This document shows, in pieces, positions 1 to 9,500 of a DNA stretch of 25,072 bases (within the stretch, counting starts at the first letter, position 1; each line of letters starts with the position of its first letter). Position numbers and translations under genes: made by a program. The notes under the pieces were generated by a model. That model worked only from the letters and a program-made list of their open reading frames with translations, was not told the origin of the DNA and did no database searches. Source of the DNA: CAYSLA01 sp964431685 (GTDB lineage: Bacteria > Armatimonadota > UBA5829). The stretch spans positions 1 through 25,072 of the forward strand of contig CAYSLA010000039.1 in the NCBI GenBank assembly GCA_964431685.1, given 5' to 3'.

Positions 1-82
1 CTTGATTCAGGACCGGCATGACGTAGTACTTCGCGAGACTAAGCTCTTACTTTTGATTGACAGTTCGTGTTAAGGAGTAACT

Positions 83-1018
83 ATGGAAGATAGTTCTAGG
101 TACAGTTGGGAGTGTGTGACCCAGCAGGCAGACTTTGCTGCCCGGGATGGTGCGGGGGCATTGGCGTTCCAAGGCCGGATGTGGCTGCTTGGGGGCTGGA
201 ATCCGATGGACAAGGAGCACTTCCCGCGGAAGTGCAACAGCGAGGTCTGGTCTTCTGTTGATGGCGCAACGTGGAGACTGGAAGTGCTGAGTGCTCCGTG
301 GGAGCCCAGGCATACTGCCGGGTACGTTGTTTTCAAGGACAAGATGTGGATTGTCGGAGGAGATTGCCTTCAAGGGCACTATCAGGGTGATGTCTGGAAC
401 AGTTCTGATGGACTGAATTGGGAACTGGTTACGGAGCGCGCACCCTGGCATCCGAGAGCACTGCATTGCACTTTTGCCTTAGACGGCTACATCTGGGTGA
501 TGGGCGGACAGACGGTCCCACAGTTTGCGCCCGCCGAAGAGAGGCTAAGCAATGACGTTTGGCGGTCGGAAGATGGAGCTAACTGGGAGTGCGTATCGCG
601 TGAGGCTCCCTGGCAGGTGCGCGGGATGATTGGCGGGTCTGCGGTTTGTGGCGGCAGGATGTGGATTCTGGGTGGCGGGACCTATGACACCCCGCAATAC
701 CCGGACAGAACGTTCTACAATGACGTCTGGAGCACCGACAACGGTGTCGATTGGGTTCTGCACACAAGTAACGCTCCCTGGAAGCCACGGCAATATCACG
801 ATGTAGCCGTATTCGACAACAGGTTGTGGGTTATGGAGGGCTGGAATCAGACGAATCTCAATGACGTCTGGTGCTCGATCGACGGGGTTGAATGGCGCGA
901 GCTACCAGACACGCCTTGGCCCATTCGACACGCTGCCAGTGTGTTTGTACACGACGATGCACTCTGGATGGTAGCCGGAAACAACATGACGCCAGACGTG
1001 TGGAAACTTAGGTCATAG
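83..1018 (+). CDS. Kelch-like six-bladed beta-propeller protein
   Basis: The 311-residue protein is built almost entirely of repeats of about 50 residues. Each has a strand ending in a Trp/Ile-Gly-Gly type motif (RMWLLGGW, KMWIVGGD, YIWVMGGQ, RMWILGGG, RLWVMEGW, ALWMVAGN), then a DVWxSxDGxxW motif and an APWxxR turn. Six such units are visible, and the final PDVWKL strand may close the ring with the N-terminal strand. This is the galactose-oxidase/kelch propeller fold, normally a binding platform. No signal peptide or membrane segment is visible, so it is probably cytoplasmic. The start is supported by AAGGAG seven bases upstream of the ATG at 83. The gene converges on the ars operon, with a shared hairpin between them. 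Partner and substrate cannot be inferred. Confidence 0.85.
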   Translation: MEDSSRYSWECVTQQADFAARDGAGALAFQGRMWLLGGWNPMDKEHFPRKCNSEVWSSVDGATWRLEVLSAPWEPRHTAGYVVFKDKMWIVGGDCLQGHYQGDVWNSSDGLNWELVTERAPWHPRALHCTFALDGYIWVMGGQTVPQFAPAEERLSNDVWRSEDGANWECVSREAPWQVRGMIGGSAVCGGRMWILGGGTYDTPQYPDRTFYNDVWSTDNGVDWVLHTSNAPWKPRQYHDVAVFDNRLWVMEGWNQTNLNDVWCSIDGVEWRELPDTPWPIRHAASVFVHDDALWMVAGNNMTPDVWKLRS

Positions 1019-1019
1019 A

Positions 1020-1085
1020 AACGAAAAGCCGCCGGTACGAGCCCGTGCGTCGCTATGCAGCGTACGCGTGTGACTCCACCGGCGG
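1020..1085 (-). terminator. Hairpin terminator between convergent genes
   Basis: CCGCCGGT at 1029-1036 pairs perfectly with ACCGGCGG at 1078-1085. A second stem (CGCT/AGCG with flanking GCGT/ACGC) sits in the 41-base loop. On the minus strand the outer stem is followed by CTTTTCGTTTC, a T-rich tail, so it would best terminate the ars operon after the DUF1573 gene. On the plus strand the tail is not T-rich. The long branched loop is unusual for a simple intrinsic terminator. Confidence 0.55.
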
Positions 1086-1103
1086 ATTCTGCTCCTGGGC
1101 GAA

Positions 1104-1835
1104 CTATGGTTGGGGAGGGCCGCCCGCATTGACGGCATCGTTTACCACGTTTCCGTACACAGGGAATCTTATTACAGGGTTGCCTGGAAGGTCTGTAACT
1201 ACGCTGAGCTGATCGTAGAACCTGCCTGCAACACTGTGTGCCACAACCTTGATCTTCAGCACGTAGTTGCCCTCGCGGTTTTTTCGCTTGTCGAAATAGA
1301 CTGCCGAGGCGATCTTGGCTGAGGAATCCACCCGGAGTATCTTGAACCGCTTTTCGATTTTGGGCATAAGGATGATCTCGCTAATAATCTCGTCACCGGG
1401 TTTCATGTCGCCAAGGTTGATATATGACTGTGGTTTCAACTCCGCAATCGGAGTAACATTGCCCCTGATGGTAAGAACCACGGACTGGTGGGCGGGGTCG
1501 TTGGTCGTTACGGTTATGGTCTTGCTGACCTCGTTGCGGTAACCAGAGGTATTGAACACAGCTTCAACTGCCGCCGATTCGCCGGGCAGTATCCTGTTCT
1601 GGGTCGCCTTTGCTTCGGTGCACCCGCAGCCTGCATGCACTTTGGTGATCTCCAATTCAGAGTCGCCAGCATTCTTGAGATTGAAGACTATCTTGACTTT
1701 CTCGCCTTCCATTGGTTTTCCGAAATCGAACGTCGTGCTGTCAAATTGTGCTATCGGGTCTGCGGACGCCGAGAAAGCTGCCAACAGCGATAGAACTGCA
1801 ATCAGGCTGACAATGGTCGTAGAGTGTCTGTTCAT
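1104..1835 (-). CDS. Exported DUF1573 (Hydin/ASPM-like Ig-fold) protein
   Basis: This 243-residue protein begins with a clear Sec signal peptide (residues 1-25, hydrophobic core followed by SASADP). Residues about 27-130 match DUF1573: an FDFG strand, the phrase FNLKNAGDSELEI, the hallmark AGCGCTEA, a PGESAAVEAVFNT segment and TNDPAHQSVVLTIRGNV. A second, less conserved beta-rich half follows. Such proteins are periplasmic or surface-exposed; the CGC motif could bind metal or form a disulfide, but no activity is established. AAAGGAG lies nine bases before the ATG. It is the last gene of the ars operon, 83 bases after arsM, so co-transcription is likely, and its function there is unknown. Confidence 0.85.
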   Translation of the reverse strand: MNRHSTTIVSLIAVLSLLAAFSASADPIAQFDSTTFDFGKPMEGEKVKIVFNLKNAGDSELEITKVHAGCGCTEAKATQNRILPGESAAVEAVFNTSGYRNEVSKTITVTTNDPAHQSVVLTIRGNVTPIAELKPQSYINLGDMKPGDEIISEIILMPKIEKRFKILRVDSSAKIASAVYFDKRKNREGNYVLKIKVVAHSVAGRFYDQLSVVTDLPGNPVIRFPVYGNVVNDAVNAGGPPQP

Positions 1836-1918
1836 GTTTGATGTCTCCTTTGCGCTTAACGCAACTCAATTACAGTATACCCGCTTGGCGCATCAATGGC
1901 AATAGTCACGTCCGCATT

Positions 1919-2794
1919 TCACCCGCAGCAACAGCATCCTTTGGGTTTTACCGCCCTGACAAACGCACTAACGAACGAGCTCATAAGCTCCGTGGTTCCT
2001 TGCTCGCCCAACTGCCGGGTTACTTCCTCCGGCACCAGGCCTTCCGCATCCTCACGAGAGTAGGTCTTCACTACCTGCACTTCGGGGTCAGCGAATCCTG
2101 CCCGCAGCAGCATAACCCTGTACTCATCGATTTGCAGAGCTCCGGCAACACAACCGGTCCAGAGGCCTATGTGCTGCTTTACGGTGTCTGATACTGGCCT
2201 GGTAAGCACGATGTCGGCCACTGCAAACCTTCCTCCGGGCTTCAGGACTCTGAATGCTTCCCTGAGCACCTGATCCTTGTCAACAGAAAGGTTGATAACG
2301 CAGTTGCTGATGATAACATCGACTGCGCAGTCCGCCAGCGGAATACTCTCTATCTCGCCTTTCAGAAACTCGACATTCTCGACGCCTGCTTCCGCCTGAT
2401 TCTTGCGAGCCAGCTCCAGCATCTCGTCGGTCATATCAAGCCCGTAAGCCTTGCCGGTCGGTCCGACACGCTTCGCTGAAAGCAGCACGTCTATGCCTCC
2501 TCCACTGCCAAGGTCGAGGACCACCTCTCCCGGATTGAGATTGGCAAGCGCTATCGGGTTTGCACAGCCCAGAGACGCAAGGAGCGCCTCGACTGGAATT
2601 CCCTCGGTTTCCGCTTCGGTGTAGAGGTCTCGTGTTATGGCGTCTTTGCTTGTTCCACACCCACAGCAACTTGCGGTTTCACGCCGGCTAGCATTGGCGG
2701 CAGCCTTTCCGTACGTCGCCTTCACCGCTGCTTTGATATCATCGCTCTCGGTCGCTACGCTGCAACTGCAGCAGCATCCTTTTGATTCAGTCAT
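1919..2794 (-). CDS. arsM: Arsenite S-adenosylmethionine methyltransferase
   Basis: The 291-residue protein would methylate arsenite to methylated arsenicals in the cytoplasm, using S-adenosylmethionine and thiol reductant. The SAM-binding motif VLDLGSGGGIDVLL is at residues 92-105. The three cysteines expected of ArsM are present: C77 (LGCANP), C165 (SNCVINLS) and C215 (WTGCVAGAL). Extra cysteine clusters lie at the N-terminus (GCCCSC, residues 6-11), at CCGC (43-46) and at the C-terminus (GCCCCG), which may help bind As(III). AGGAG nine bases upstream supports the ATG at 2794. The gene lies 41 bases after the large unknown gene and belongs to the ars operon. Confidence 0.95.
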   Translation of the reverse strand: MTESKGCCCSCSVATESDDIKAAVKATYGKAAANASRRETASCCGCGTSKDAITRDLYTEAETEGIPVEALLASLGCANPIALANLNPGEVVLDLGSGGGIDVLLSAKRVGPTGKAYGLDMTDEMLELARKNQAEAGVENVEFLKGEIESIPLADCAVDVIISNCVINLSVDKDQVLREAFRVLKPGGRFAVADIVLTRPVSDTVKQHIGLWTGCVAGALQIDEYRVMLLRAGFADPEVQVVKTYSREDAEGLVPEEVTRQLGEQGTTELMSSFVSAFVRAVKPKGCCCCG

Positions 2795-2835
2795 GTCAAT
2801 AACTCCTATGGTTTATCGATTTCGATTGAGCCCGG

Positions 2836-4527
2836 CTAGTTCTCACGAAGTGGCTCAGGATTCAGCGGGTCAACGTTCAGATGCCAATTCACGTCTGGCC
2901 ACTGCCAGGTGACTTCCCACGCACGCTCTTCTTTCTGGCGTGGAACGAAGTGCGATTCTGGAAGCTGTACCAGCTTCGGAGGCTCGGTGATCTTGCCATT
3001 GAGCGATATCGCCCACATAGTGACGATCATCCGCAAGGGCGCGAGGTCCTCTCTGGTGTAGTTCAGTTCCCAGTCCAGCACTCCATCGTGTTCGTTGAGC
3101 GACGGCATCGATGCGCCAGTCAGCGGGACGCACTGGATGCTGACTGTCCTCTCCGGATATCCGAACAGAATCTGAGAGCAGCCATCCAATCTGGCCTCAG
3201 AGACTTGCGCGCGGTTCTCCACAATTCTCATCCGGTCGGTTAGTCGCTCCCACGTCCGCGGGACCGTTGTCATGACGCGCAGAGCAACCAGATTCCCTGC
3301 GTGTTGGATCGCGTAGGTGCGGCCCACCACTGGCGGATACACGGCCAGACTCAGCGCGTTTCCGAGATAGGCCGTCTTCATGTGCTCCGCCGGGTGGCAA
3401 CGAGTTCTGTCTTCCTCTCTGGTTTCCCATTGCAGGAATGCCCAGTCTCCTTCATTTCTCCAGAAGCAGGCAGGGAAACACTGCCACCCCAGTCCCCAGT
3501 CAGGATGCTCAGCCGACATCATCAGCGGGAACCGGCTTACGCTTCCCATCCGGATGTCGTCCTCAACCCTTGCGGTCGCCGTCACTCCATCAAAACAGGG
3601 AATCTCAATACTCTCAGACTTTGGAGCCCTTGGAGGCGCCGACTGGTGCCAGCCTTGCGCATAGAGCGTCGGTTCCAGGGACAGGCCGCCGTGGAACGCC
3701 GCGCGTGCGGACTCTTCGGTGTGTGGACGCACCCTGTCCCTGTAGTTGACGTGCTTTGGGCTTGTGAGAAATGCGTACGACCGCAGCGCAGGCACTCTAG
3801 GCTTTCCGTCGAAACGATCTTCCAGCGCCAACAGCTCCGAGAATAGCTGAAAGTACTTATCTCTTATTTGTTCGGGCAGTCGCTTGCTCAACAGGAGCAG
3901 TGCGGAGAACTCGTTCAGGCACACCCCTGAGTAGCCATCGCTAAGATGCTCTCCCCAGCCCCAGTGTTGCTCTAGCCAATAGTTCGCCGTTTCGAGCATT
4001 ATGCTTTCCAGATACTCGGTATCTCGCAGGCCAAGGGTCTCGACAAGCAGCCATTCGCAGACCAGGTCACCGAGGAAACTGTTTGGGTAGTAGGGGTGTC
4101 TCTCCTGAACCACGCACCGGAACCAGACCTCCAGACGCCGAAGTATATCCTCGATCTTCGCCTTTGACCAGTCGTCAAGCTGGTCGCTGTGGCAGATGCG
4201 CAAGAACAGCAAAGGAAGCCCTGTGAAGAAGCTTGCGTTTGTGTCGACCGGGCGTTCCTCTTCCCAGTACCACCGGAAACAGCCTTTCAGGCGTCCGTCC
4301 TCTTCGCACAACATCTGACTTAGGGCTGTGAGTATCTTGTGGGAGTCGATCTGCTCCATCTGGCCGGTCTGTGCCGCAAGCAACAGCCTCTTTACGGCAG
4401 TCGTGCCTGCATGCACTCGAGGCAGATGGGCAATTGGCGCGGTGTGTCCTCCGTCCTGCCACCAGAGCCCAATCTCATCGTCCCATTTTTCGTCCCACTG
4501 TATGTCCGTGAAAACTGTTGACTGCAT
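2836..4527 (-). CDS. Unknown protein, alpha-helical then beta-rich, in the ars operon
   Basis: I do not recognise this 563-residue protein. Roughly the first 300 residues look alpha-helical, with paired Trp/Leu-rich helices (for example CFRWYWEEERPVDTNASFF and LEQHWGWGEHLSDGYSG). This resembles the (alpha/alpha) toroids of heparinase II/III or lyase-like enzymes. The remainder alternates short hydrophobic strands and is rich in Trp and Pro. No signal peptide or membrane helix is visible. GGGAGG eight bases before the ATG gives a strong start. It lies between acr3 (73 bases away) and arsM (41 bases away) on the same strand, so it is probably co-transcribed with arsenic genes. A carbohydrate-active role is suggested only by fold resemblance; a link to arsenic rests only on position. 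Confidence 0.7.
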   Translation of the reverse strand: MQSTVFTDIQWDEKWDDEIGLWWQDGGHTAPIAHLPRVHAGTTAVKRLLLAAQTGQMEQIDSHKILTALSQMLCEEDGRLKGCFRWYWEEERPVDTNASFFTGLPLLFLRICHSDQLDDWSKAKIEDILRRLEVWFRCVVQERHPYYPNSFLGDLVCEWLLVETLGLRDTEYLESIMLETANYWLEQHWGWGEHLSDGYSGVCLNEFSALLLLSKRLPEQIRDKYFQLFSELLALEDRFDGKPRVPALRSYAFLTSPKHVNYRDRVRPHTEESARAAFHGGLSLEPTLYAQGWHQSAPPRAPKSESIEIPCFDGVTATARVEDDIRMGSVSRFPLMMSAEHPDWGLGWQCFPACFWRNEGDWAFLQWETREEDRTRCHPAEHMKTAYLGNALSLAVYPPVVGRTYAIQHAGNLVALRVMTTVPRTWERLTDRMRIVENRAQVSEARLDGCSQILFGYPERTVSIQCVPLTGASMPSLNEHDGVLDWELNYTREDLAPLRMIVTMWAISLNGKITEPPKLVQLPESHFVPRQKEERAWEVTWQWPDVNWHLNVDPLNPEPLREN

Positions 4528-4600
4528 ACTGCTTGCCTCCCAAACTCAGACTGAAGTGAAGAATCTCTCCACCAATCGTCTATCCCTTATGCCGCGGCTT

Positions 4601-5681
4601 CTAACAGCCCTGTTGCGGCACTTGACCTGAACCGGTGTTCTGGAAATAGCGCTTCTGAAAGTAGAGGGACACATTTACCAGGCCGATCAGTACCGGAACT
4701 TCGACGAGCGGGCCGATAACGGCTGCAAATGCTACGCCCGACCCTATGCCGAATACTGCCACCGCGACGGCTATGGCCAATTCGAAGTTGTTGCTCGCCG
4801 CAGTGAATGAAAGTGTGGCCGTTTTGGAATAGTCCGCGCCGATCTTTCTGCCCAGATAGAAGCTCACCATAAACATTACCACGAAGTAGATGAGCAGCGG
4901 TATGGCGATTCTGACCACGTCGAGCGGCAGCCGCACTATCGTCTCTCCCTTCAGTGAGAACATCACGACGATGGTGAAGAGCAGCGCGATCAGAGTAATG
5001 GGGCTGATCTTTGGGATGAAGCGCTTCTCATACCACTCACGACCTTTTGTTCTCAGTCCGACGATCCTGCTCAGAATGCCGGCGATAAACGGAATGCCAA
5101 GATAGATGAACACACTCTTTGCGATCTCGCCTATGGTTACCTGGACAGTGCTGCCCTTTAGCCCGAAAACCGGCGGTAGCACTGTGATGAAAATGTACGC
5201 ATATACTGAGAAGAAGAGCACCTGGAAGATGGAGTTGAACGCCACAAGGCCGGCCGCGTATTCGGTGTCACCTTTCGCCAGCTCATTCCACACGATGACC
5301 ATAGCGATGCATCTGGCAAGGCCGATCATAATCAAGCCGACCATGAACTCCGGGTATCCGCGCAGGAATGCTATCGCCAGTAGGAACATCAGTATAGGGC
5401 CTATGACCCAGTTCTGCAGCAGAGAAAGCGACAGTATCTTGTAGTTCCGGCAATACCTCTCCCAGTTCCTCGTACCTGACCTTGGCAAGCGGAGGATACA
5501 TCATCAGGATAAGGCCGATGGCTATAGGGATGTTTGTCGTGCCTACGGAAAAGTGGTTCCAGAACCCCGCGGTCCCCGGCACCAGGTAGCCTGTTCCCAC
5601 CCCGACCGCCATCGCCAGGAATATCCACAGAGTAAGGTATCTGTCGAGAAATGAAAGCCTCTTGGTGATTCCTTCGCTCAT
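4601..5681 (-). pseudogene. acr3: Arsenite efflux permease Acr3, split by a one-base insertion
   Basis: Two overlapping frames together encode a normal-length (about 359-residue) Acr3 transporter of the bile/arsenite/riboflavin superfamily. The first frame (from the ATG at 5681) runs through RYEELGEV. The second continues RNYKILSLSLLQNWVIGP and covers the remaining helices, including the conserved GLARCIAMVIVWNE (essential cysteine) and GPLVEVPVLI (conserved glutamate). Dropping the single C at 5451 restores GEVFRNYK, the family sequence. Because both halves are otherwise intact, this is a recent mutation or a sequencing error rather than old decay. The ATG overlaps the arsC stop as ATGA. Acr3 would export As(III) across the inner membrane using the proton-motive force. 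Confidence 0.85.
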
Positions 5682-6112
5682 CGTTGATCCTCACCCGCCG
5701 TTATGTTTTGGATCAGCTTCTCTACTCTAATCCTAATCTGCTCTCGGATTTCACGGACCTTCTCAATGGTCTGGCCCTTGGGGTCTTCCAAGCCCCAGTC
5801 TTCGGACTCTACAAACACTGCAGGGCACACGGCGCCCCCGTGGTCGATGTCATCGAGGTTAACCCCGCAGCCCATGGTAATGACTTTGTTTGCGGTTTCC
5901 ACCATTTCCTCCGTCATCACCTTCGGGTAGTGACTGCTCATGTCGTAGCCGATCTCCTCCATTGCCGCAACTGCCTGAGGGTTAAGAGCGCCGCCCGGCT
6001 GAGTACCGGCTGACTCTGCCAGAATCCTGCCCGCGCCGAGTTTCTTCGCAAACGCCTCCGCCATCTGGCTTCGACCGGAATTGTGGATGCAGACGAAAAC
6101 GACTTTCTTCAA
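5678..6112 (-). CDS. arsC: Thioredoxin-coupled arsenate reductase
   Basis: This 144-residue protein has the low-molecular-weight phosphatase fold of thioredoxin-linked ArsC, which reduces arsenate to arsenite. The P-loop CIHNSGRS starts at C8. The two further redox cysteines are probably C82 (TMGCG) and C96 (GGAVCP); the C82-C96 spacing is longer than in the classical C82/C89 enzymes. The DPKG loop is present at 110-113. I place the start at the TTG at 6112, preceded by AAGGAG with a nine-base spacer; the open frame runs on to 6238, but that extension has no conserved features and overlaps the end of arsR. The stop overlaps the acr3 start by four bases (ATGA). Confidence 0.92.
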   Translation of the reverse strand: MKKVVFVCIHNSGRSQMAEAFAKKLGAGRILAESAGTQPGGALNPQAVAAMEEIGYDMSSHYPKVMTEEMVETANKVITMGCGVNLDDIDHGGAVCPAVFVESEDWGLEDPKGQTIEKVREIREQIRIRVEKLIQNITAGEDQR

Positions 6113-6155
6113 TATGCAATACTCCTTGATTGTGATTTCAGAGTCGACTCTTGTG

Positions 6156-6476
6156 CTAACAACACTTTCGGGCAGCGTCCTTGTCTGCGGGCTGACGAGC
6201 AGAATCGACCAACTCCTTGAGAAACGCCAACGGCCCATCCTTGATGGCGTCTACATTCAGGGAATAGTGAATCCACTGGCCCTGCCTGCGAGAGTGAACC
6301 AGACCAGCGCGTTTGAGCGAGGCCAAATGATGTGAGACTGCGGATTGTCCCATTCCAAGTTGTTCAGTAAACACGCACACGCACGTCTCGCCATCTTCCG
6401 CGAGCATGCCCAGAATGCGGAGCCTGTTTACATCGCCTAGAGCCTTGAATACGTCTTCCATAGTTGAACCATACAT
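6156..6476 (-). CDS. arsR: ArsR-family metalloregulator of the ars operon
   Basis: The 106-residue winged-helix repressor has the ArsR metal box ETCVCVFTEQ (C32, C34), the recognition helix GQSAVSHHLASLKRAGLV and the wing HSRRQGQWIHYSL. A terminal CC pair (C105-C106) may add a third As(III) ligand. It would repress the operon until As(III) or Sb(III) binds. The ATG at 6476 is used here; a second Met at 6461 (MEDVFKALGD) is equally possible, since neither has a strong Shine-Dalgarno and the predicted leader is only about 16 bases. The gene is first in the operon, 43 bases ahead of the arsC TTG, with its operator and promoter immediately upstream. Confidence 0.93.
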   Translation of the reverse strand: MYGSTMEDVFKALGDVNRLRILGMLAEDGETCVCVFTEQLGMGQSAVSHHLASLKRAGLVHSRRQGQWIHYSLNVDAIKDGPLAFLKELVDSARQPADKDAARKCC

Positions 6477-6497
6477 CAGTATATGTTGATATGCTGA
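6476..6497 (-). promoter_or_regulatory. Probable ArsR operator of the ars operon
   Basis: TCAGTATATGT at 6476-6486 and TGATATGCTGA at 6487-6497 form an imperfect palindrome matching at eight of eleven positions per arm. It lies between the -10 box and the arsR start codon, covering the expected transcription start. AT-rich dyads with TCA/TGA ends here are typical of ArsR operators. Confidence 0.7.
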
Positions 6498-6498
6498 T

Positions 6499-6527
6499 AT
6501 TATATACCCTGCGTACTAGCGTGTCAA
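6499..6527 (-). promoter_or_regulatory. Consensus sigma-70 promoter of the ars operon
   Basis: On the minus strand TTGACA (6522-6527) and TATAAT (6499-6504) are both perfect consensus hexamers with a 17-base spacer. Transcription would start near 6492, inside the operator, giving a very short leader before arsR. Confidence 0.88.
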
Positions 6528-6551
6528 CTCTGCTACGCCTTGTCTGGCGAC

Positions 6552-9500
6552 CTATCTCGGCTGCTCAGAGTCTTGCGGCTCTGTTCCGTAGATCGAGACA
6601 TACAGCGCGGGCAGGAAGAACAGGGTTAACAGCAGCGAGAAGAGAAGACCGCCGATTACGCCTATTGCCATAGGTCGCAGAGTCTCGGTGCCTTCGCCAA
6701 GTCCCACTGCTAGTGGAATCAGTCCTACGATACCGACAAACAAGGTCATCAGAATCGGCCGTAGTCTAACAGCAGCGGCTTCGATCACAGCCTTTCCGGG
6801 GGAGTAGCCTTGTTCCCGGAGCTGATTCACCAGCGTGAGAAGTACAACACCGTGATACATCTCAATTCCTGCAAGGGCCACTATCCCTATCATTACGGTT
6901 ACGCCGACCGGCGTGCCGGTCAGATACAGCGCCAACGATAACCCTATTAGCGAAAGGGGCACCCGTATGACGATAAGGAACGGCTCCAGAAATGACTCGA
7001 ACTGAATAGCAAGTACTACGTATCCGAGGAAGAGAGCCAGAAGAAGAATGAGCCCCATGCTGCGGAACGTCTCTGCCATCATCTGCGACTGCCCGCCAAA
7101 CCTCATCGTGTAGCCAGCAGGAAGCGCGAAGTCTTTCAGCTTCTCCTGGATATCAGATGTGACCTCACCCACAGTTCTTCCCTGAGCACTGCCGGTGACC
7201 TTCAGAACTCGCACCTGATCCTTTCTGTCTATCTGTACCGGCCCCACTGATGGAATGACAGAAGCAACATCTCTCAGGTAGTAGATGCCGCCGCCGGGCG
7301 CCGCGACGGCAACGTTCTCCAGATCCTCTTTGCTGCGTACCTCGTCTGCCGATATCACAGTCCTGATATTATAGTAATAACCTCCATCCTTGAATGACGA
7401 GGCTACATTGCCATCCACCATTGAGCGCACCGAACTGGCTATCTTCCCAACCGAAATTCCCAAATCCGCAGCCAGATCGCGATCCACAACAATTTGATAC
7501 TCAGGTTTGGACACATCAATGGAGATATCCGGATTGGCCAGCCCCGGCGTGTCCCTGATTTCTCTAATTGCCTGCGTGCACACTTCGTATGCATCCGCCA
7601 TTTCCTCGCTTCGAGGGGCATAGACCTCGGCTTCGATATCCTCACTTCCGATTGTCCTTATGCCTTTGATTTTGGTGTGCATGACCTTGATTTTCGCGCC
7701 AGGAACACCAGCGTTCTTGCTGACCTGAGGGCTCAACCATTCTACGTACTCGTTTGTCGCCATTCTTCTCTCACTCCTCGGAACGAGTTGCAAGTTGACC
7801 TCGCCTTCGTGTGAGTTCTCGGTTGTCACAAGTCCCCAGACCTTGCCTCCGGCCAGGCTGTTGTAGTATTGTACGTCAGGCAGGCCTTTCACCATTTCCT
7901 CAATGTTGGCTACAACCCTAGCTGTTTCGGTGACCGCAGAGCCTGTCGGCATCTTGACTTTGATCATTATCTGCCCGTCGTCCATCTCCGGCAGGAACTC
8001 CGAACCAAGTTGCCGCAGGAAGAACAACCCTGCAACGAAGAACGCCAGCGTCACAGCGATAACCGTTTTGCGATGCGTCGTGCTCCAACTCACACCTGTG
8101 TGATAGGCGCTGAGGCATCTACCCATAAACGCGTTGGATAGCTTCTCTATCCAGGAATCTCGCTCGATCTCAGGATGCTCCTCCTTGTAGAAGAGCTTGT
8201 AGAGGGTCGGAGTCACAGTCAGCGCTACAACCGTGGATATGGAGACCGCGATGGCGATGGTTAGTATCAACTCCCTAAACAGCAAGGAGACGAGGCCGGG
8301 AATCAGGAGGAACGGTACGAAGAGCGCGAGGAATGTGATAGTTGAGACCAACACCGCGCTCACTACCTGGTTAGCGCCGAGTTCCGTTAGCCCGATCTGA
8401 TTTCCTCCTTCGCTTCGCACCCTGGTGATGTTTTCGATCACAACCACGCAGTCATCGAGTATCAGGCAGATGGCTATGACAAGCCCGGCGAGGGAGAATA
8501 TATTAATGGAAAATCCGGCAAGCTGCGAGACGAAGAGGGTAAGTAGCACCGTGAGTGGAATAGTGAGGGCGACTATCGCTATGCGTTTCCACCCCTTCAG
8601 GAAGAACGCCGTGACCAGAATAACGAGTATAGCGGCCAAAATGGCAGCATCTCTGACTCCCGCAACCGAGGCCTTAATGTAGTCTGCCTGGTTATAAACA
8701 ATGCGCATGCTGACGCCTTCGGGAAGGGAATCCTCAAGCTCGGCCATCTTCTCTCGAACTCCACGCTCGACATCAACGGTGTTGGCCTCTGCCTGCTTGA
8801 GTATCGAGAGCTTTACGCCCTCTTGTCCGTTCAGCTTAGTGATGACGCGTTGGACATCGGATGCATCCTCCACCCGAGCTACGTCCTTTACCCGAACTGA
8901 ACCCCCCGCCTTATTCGCAGCTACGATAACACTGCCTATCTCGCCGACCTTCGAGAACTCTCCCATAGTGCGCACGACGAACTCGCGGCGCTCGCCGGTG
9001 ACTCTGCCGCCCATCAATTGGATATTCTCATCCTTGAGTCTCTGCGCGACTTGATCGGCCGTAAGCCCAAAATACTGCAACCTCTTCTGGTCCAGATTCA
9101 CGCGGATTTCCCTGACCTTGCCACCCGAGACTTCCGACCCGGCGGTACCGTGAACCGTTGAGAACTCATCCTGCAAGTAGTTCTCTACCCACACGCGCAG
9201 CTTCGTTATGTCCATATCGGTGGCAGTCACGATTACATCGGCAACTGGAAGCTGTGAGGGATCCGCCTTCAGCATATATGGCTCGTCCGCGCCCTCAGGA
9301 AGCAGCCTCCGAACAACGCCCATCTTTGCAAGGACATCCTGATATGCAACGTCGCGGTCAACGTTGTAGTTGAAGTTGACTTGAAGCGCATACATACCCT
9401 CAGTGCACTGTGACTCCAAATAATCGAGGCCGTCGACAGTGGCCATGCGCCTCTCAACCACGGTCGCTATGTTGTCCTCAATCTCCTCCGGTGTAGCTCC

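Noticed and set aside
4590..4620. TGCCGC/GCGGCA hairpin at the acr3 3' end as a terminator
   Set aside because: The stem has only six pairs, lies mostly in coding sequence and has no T-run; downstream genes are closely spaced.
5283..5488. Programmed ribosomal frameshift in acr3
   Set aside because: There is no slippery heptamer at the join, and Acr3 genes are not known to use frameshifting; a one-base insertion explains it more simply.
6113..6238. N-terminal extension of ArsC to 6238
   Set aside because: It overlaps the arsR 3' end, and the P-loop normally lies within the first ten residues, as it does from the TTG at 6112.
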